Of a DNA stretch of 64,000 bases, positions 60,430 through 64,000 are shown piece by piece. Position 1 is the first letter of the stretch. Each line of letters starts with the position of its first letter. A program made the position numbers and the translations under genes. The notes beneath the pieces are model-generated. The model saw nothing but the letters and a program-made list of their open reading frames with translations, made no database searches and was not told the DNA's origin. The DNA comes from Mesaphorura yosii (lineage: Eukaryota > Arthropoda > Collembola > Poduromorpha > Tullbergiidae), in the NCBI GenBank assembly GCA_009869945.1, contig WIXG01000160.1, positions 106,473 to 170,472 of the forward strand, written 5' to 3'.

Positions 60430-61327
60430 TCAGCTCCACCACGACAGAAGTCCAAGTCCTGGTTCATTAATTGTGCCCTGCAACAAAGTAAAGCTTGAAT
60501 TTTGCCGTGGCCGGTGAAGTAGAAAGTGAAAGTCTCTCGTAAATGGTGCCTACCAAAAGGCTGTATGGCGCCTTTGAAATTGGTTCTGGCTCCTCCTTCG
60601 CCCCGCCGGTAGATGGAGCAATGCCAGATGCCGTGATCGGACTCTGGCTTCTCGCCGGCCCGGAAGGAAGACCGCCGGACCCAACCTGTGCGCTGCTGGT
60701 CGGGATTGTAGCGGCTGTGGCGGGAATCGGGGCAGGCGCCCCGGCCACGGGGAAGGGAGAAGGAGTTGTGTCGAAGAACTGCTCACTCGTTACGCGGAAG
60801 CGAATTGTCTCGCCCTTGTCCATGTACATTTCGTGGACGTCACCGTCCTCCTCCGCCTTGTACTCCCAAATCCAAATCTGTTCCCGTTTGTCGAACCTCG
60901 AAGGATACTGCAACCCCTCCGCAGGAATGAAAATGTCATCAAAAAACTGTAGGGTCACTGCGGCAAAAGAATGAAAGATTGCATATGATTGATTGATTTG
61001 ATTTTCATGGACTCTTTTGAGGAGTTCACTACCTTGGATTCCATCCGGTGTGGAGTTTTTGATCTTGCCCTCAATGATTTCATCTTGGAATGGCCTGAAC
61101 ACGATATACCGGAAGATGACTTTGGAGTGCACTCCACCATCGCCCTGATAAATGTGGCCCGTGCCGATGGACACAATCTCCCAGAGCACCATGCACAGCC
61201 CCACGTTCAGCATCACCCGGTTGGAAAAGCGCTTGTTGATCTCGTCCCGAATGACCTCCCCCCGATCCAACCCAAAGTATAGCGGATCGATGCGCACCTC
61301 CCGCTCCATTTCGTACAGCGCAAACAT
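60430..61327 (-). CDS. POLR3H: RNA polymerase III subunit RPC8 (POLR3H)
   Basis: Rpb7-like stalk subunit of Pol III, needed for initiation on tRNA and 5S genes. Exons: 61033-61327, 60554-60957, 60430-60477; 747 nt, 248 residues (vertebrate 204). The SHS2 N-terminal domain reads MFALYEMEREVRIDPLYFGL, then VMLNVGLCMVLWEI and KVIFRYIVFRPFQDEIIEGK. The OB-fold part is TLQFFDDIFIPAEGLQYPSR, WIWEY, and GETIRFRVTSEQFFDTTPSP. The last exon restores the family end GTINEPGLGLLSWWS. Without that splice the frame runs into an unrelated tail, so the third exon is required. About 45 extra residues (Pro/Ala/Ser/Thr-rich) sit before KAPYSLL. A 5' acceptor precedes the ATG, suggesting a 5' UTR exon. Confidence 0.94.
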
Positions 61328-61769
61328 CTCACTGCTACCTGCAGGTGAATTAATCACTAATCAGTTAGTATGTAGCCTTGTCGAAGCACCATCGTCCTCC
61401 GTGCTGTCGCGTAGTCCAGACAAGGCAAAGATTCAAAATCTCACTTTCAAGGATCATGTCAACTGTTTCATTCTGAAATACGAAAGAAATATTTGGCGGT
61501 TAGAAAGTTCATTGCATCTCTTCTGCACCAGCGAAAGATAACCCATCTTTTACGACCGCAGATTGCCGATCGATTGATTGTCTGGCCTACCTCATGTCGT
61601 GGCTTCGTGTAAATTGGAAAGATTCGCAATAGTTGTAAATACATTAGTTAATTCTCTACAGACCGAGCTTCGAATTGTCAGTCGTGCCAAGCGCGCTGGC
61701 GTTGAACAAATTGACATTGACTGCACTCAAATATTGCAGTGCGGCAAATAATTGCCAATTAAACCAAGT
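61328..61769. other. Divergent promoter region, RPC8 / Spc24-like gene
   Basis: About 440 bp between the two start codons with no supported ORF. An acceptor for RPC8 (TGCAG) lies at about 61339. Confidence 0.4.
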
Positions 61770-62504
61770 ATGGGTTCCATTGCTGAGTCCCCCAGTGTAG
61801 GCTCCTGCTCCACTGCTCAGTACTTGAAGCAAACCAGTGCTATTATCGACAGCACCGTTCAGAAGAATGTCAACAGGCAAGGTGTGGCTTTGAAGGCACA
61901 GGAAGATCGAAGCCTCCAACAAATCAAAGGTGAGTGCGGAATTACCGCAGTCATTAAATTCGGCGAATTAGTCGAATTCGCTGCATTTTGCTGATTAAAA
62001 TTGCCTTTTCCAGGTCGTCAAGCCGAGTTGCGCAGGCGGACTGAGGAGGCTGAGGCGCTGAAACAAAAACTTCTGCACAAGAAACAGGTTCAAATAGAAA
62101 AATTGAACGAATTTGACGAGGAAGACGAGAAGCTGGCTCCGGTCTTGGATGCAAAGATCAAAGAGGAGAAAAATCGGTATGAATCGCTGAAAGCAAGCGG
62201 ATGCTCAGACTTCGAGTACGTATCATGTTTCGGAAGTTTCGTCACACAATCCTTCAAGCTCGATTGGAAGACAGATTTGGGCAAGGTCAAATGTCCAGGC
62301 AAGTCTTTAGTTGGCTCAGGAGCCAATAAGCCAGCGTAGAAGTAGACTGTTACTTGATGGTGGATAATCGTTGTCATTTCAGAGGGCAAGACGATCGTCT
62401 CCGATTCAAAGGCGGACAAAGAAGAGTGCGACTTTTGGAATTGCCCTGCCCTTCAACCTATACCCGATTCCCAGTTGACTCCGACCGATGACCAAGCAAC
62501 ATAA
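61770..62504 (+). CDS. Coiled-coil protein, possible kinetochore Spc24-like subunit
   Basis: Exons 61770-61929, 62014-62298, 62383-62504; 567 nt, 188 residues. N-terminal helices (STAQYLKQTSAIIDSTVQKN) lead into a Glu/Lys-rich coiled coil (residues 50-110, QAELRRRTEEAEALKQKL, KEEKNRYESLKA). A small globular end follows (FVTQSFKLDWKTDLGKVKCP, then EGKTIVSD). Size and the order long coil plus small beta-rich head with a LDW(x)n motif resemble Ndc80-complex subunit Spc24, but no decisive signature is present. The intron at 62299 begins GCAAGT; the GT three bases on would break the frame, so this is GC-AG. The end is close to ClC-c, and AATAAA at 62770 lies inside the last coding exon of ClC-c on the other strand. 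Confidence 0.6.
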
Positions 62505-62762
62505 CGGCACTTCGATGCAGAGCCAAAAATAATGTACAAACGACAGAACGTTAACCTTATACCAATGACCAGTATCTTGGGATCCATTCACAACGCTCGG
62601 GACCAGTTAACTTAACTTGATATAACTGTAAACCTAAATAAGCTAAGTTAATGATAAGTAAGGACCTTGGCCACCTCGGTCTTGTAGTTAGATATAAAAA
62701 GGGTGGCTTTATTTTAGAATTAAGCAGCTGACGTCTCGTTTGATTGAGACGCTTTGATTGAA

Positions 62763-63941
62763 TTAATTAAATAAAACTGAATTTGGATCCTCATCGTCCA
62801 TCTGCTTGACATGTCGAAGAACATCTTTCTTTGTTATGATCCCCAAAAGTCTCCTGCGCAGCACAGAAAAACATAGTCCATTATTTGTTGTCCCCTGACT
62901 CTGAAATAAATGGTGCTTACCCGTTGTGAGTGACAAGCGTTTGGCGGAGTCCCAGTTTGCGAAACATGTCTACGACGGTCTCCATCGGAGTTTGGTCGGT
63001 GACTGTGATCGGAGCCATGTCCAACACTTTCTTCAGTTTCAACGATGTCGAACTTGGCTAAATTAATCATTCCAAAACTTAAACCTCCTTCACTTCAACA
63101 CATTTGGTGGCATTCTGTGCTTTTTCTTACCCTTCTGGTTCTGGACTGTTGTGTCGGGTAGTTGTTGGTGAAGAGACAGAGCGAGTTGCTGTCCACGCCC
63201 TCGATGGTGCGCCGGGCGTTGGAGATGGCCAGGTTGAGATCCCTGCGGAGGACGAAGCCGACGAGGAAGGGCGACTCGTGAGAGATAACGACGGGGAATC
63301 CGTTGTGCTCCGTCTCCTTGAGCAAGTTCTCAATATCCTCCACCGTCATCGAGTCCTGAGTCACGTAGCACAGCGGCTCGCCGTGGCGAGGCTGCATGAC
63401 GTCGCAACTGAGCGTCGTGTGCCCAAACTCCTCCTTCGAGTCCAGGAACGGGTAGCCATTGAGATTGATGTGAGCGTCGTAGATTCCCTGCCTCCCGAGT
63501 GCGTCACCGACCCACTTCGATGCCATCGCAGCACACATCAGCGGTACGATGTAGCGCACTCCGCCAGTCAGCTCGAACATGATCACAACGAGGGACACCG
63601 TCATCCTCGTCACTCCACCCAGGGTGGCGGCGGCTCCAACCATTGCGTAGAGACCGGGAGTGATGCAGTCCTCCCCGACCGAACATTCACCCGTGAAAAC
63701 CCCCGGGTAGTGGTACGCCAACTGCTCCACGCCGATCCCCACAATGCGACCCACGATCGCGCCGAAGCAGAGTGACGGGATGAACAGCCCGGCCGGCACC
63801 TTGATCCCGAACGTGAAGATGGTCACAACGAACTTGAAGATGAGGGCGAGGAAGAGGTACCACATCGCCGTGTGCACACCGCCTCCCGCTGCCGCCGCCT
63901 CAATCGCCGAGTTGACGTTCGTCAGATTGCGGTGGTAGTCA
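62763..63941 (-). CDS. ClC-c: Chloride channel/exchanger ClC-3/4/5 class (ClC-c), C-terminal part
   Basis: Endosomal Cl-/H+ antiporter. Exons in view: 63131-63941 (enters in phase with one base of a split codon), 62921-63057, 62763-62853; the N-terminal half lies right of the window. Conserved membrane part: [54 protein letters not shown]. Two CBS domains follow: CBS1 ([29 protein letters not shown]) and CBS2 ([40 protein letters not shown]), ending DPNSVLFN. The [12 protein letters not shown] stretch is typical of the 3/4/5 subclass. The selectivity and gating-glutamate motifs are outside the window. Minus-strand AATAAA at 62708-62713. Confidence 0.95.
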
Positions 63942-63972
63942 CTGAAATGACGAACAAATGCATTTACAGTTA

Positions 63973-63998
63973 TTTTTTTTTTTTTGGGGGGGGGGGGG
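63973..63998. repeat. Homopolymer pair T13-G13 at window edge
   Basis: Thirteen T followed directly by thirteen G, 30 bp inside a ClC-c intron. Such a junction is more typical of a read or assembly artefact than of genomic sequence. Confidence 0.6.
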
Positions 63999-64000
63999 AA

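Overview
The window is nuclear DNA from an animal, almost certainly a pancrustacean arthropod. The evidence is: spliced genes with mostly short introns (about 65-500 bp); a ZAD zinc-finger protein and a prohormone-4/ITG-like neuropeptide precursor, both arthropod-type families; saxophone and Mox/buttonless orthologues; and a short interstitial run of the arthropod telomere motif (CCTAA, i.e. TTAGG). The species cannot be named from the sequence. About twenty protein-coding loci are present and no rRNA, tRNA, CRISPR array or intact transposon was seen. Exon chains were built by hand from splice sites and reading phase. For most genes the summed exon length is a multiple of three and the product matches the family length.

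Layout, left to right: BORCS8 (-, lysosome positioning; 9-1143); last two exons of prohormone-4 (+; 2758-3055); a 4-finger C2H2 protein (-; 4758-6032) divergent from a ZAD plus 11-finger C2H2 protein (+; 6668-9120); IFT139/TTC21B (-; 9260-13665); a weak candidate small gene (+; 15.4-17.4 kb); BZW/eIF5-mimic protein (-; 18159-19957) divergent from YL-1/VPS72 (+; 20767-23637); Mox/buttonless homeobox (+; 24312-25043) tail-to-tail with NIFK (-; 25127-26525); a GC-rich palindromic patch with telomere-like repeats (about 27.0 kb); an unrecognised multi-exon gene (+; 27.3-29.1 kb); an M1 aminopeptidase with two alternative first exons (+; 30875-36291) tail-to-tail with ATIC (-; 36780-38822); UBXN6 (-; 39287-40845); a small membrane-protein ORF and an orphan exon (-; 40.9-41.9 kb); a four-MBT-repeat protein like MBTD1 (-; 42039-44275) divergent from the BMP type I receptor saxophone (+; to 46603); atypical PKC (+; 48641-53569); a type II membrane protein (+; 54290-55074); a secreted Gly/Asn-rich protein (+; 56036-57332); PRDM13 (+; 58714-59976) tail-to-tail with the Pol III subunit RPC8 (-; 60430-61327); a Spc24-like coiled-coil protein (+; 61770-62504) tail-to-tail with the 3' end of ClC-c (-; 62763-63941, continuing past the window).

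The genes form no pathway or cluster; this is ordinary gene-dense euchromatin with many divergent and convergent pairs. No new defence or mobile system was found. The most unusual signals are: five introns that need a GC-AG donor (all GCAAG) out of about 62 resolved; promoter-driven N-terminal diversity in aPKC and the aminopeptidase, shown by alternative first exons in matching phase; a roughly 500-residue low-complexity tail on YL-1; repeated motifs in NIFK; and several unrecognised small proteins.
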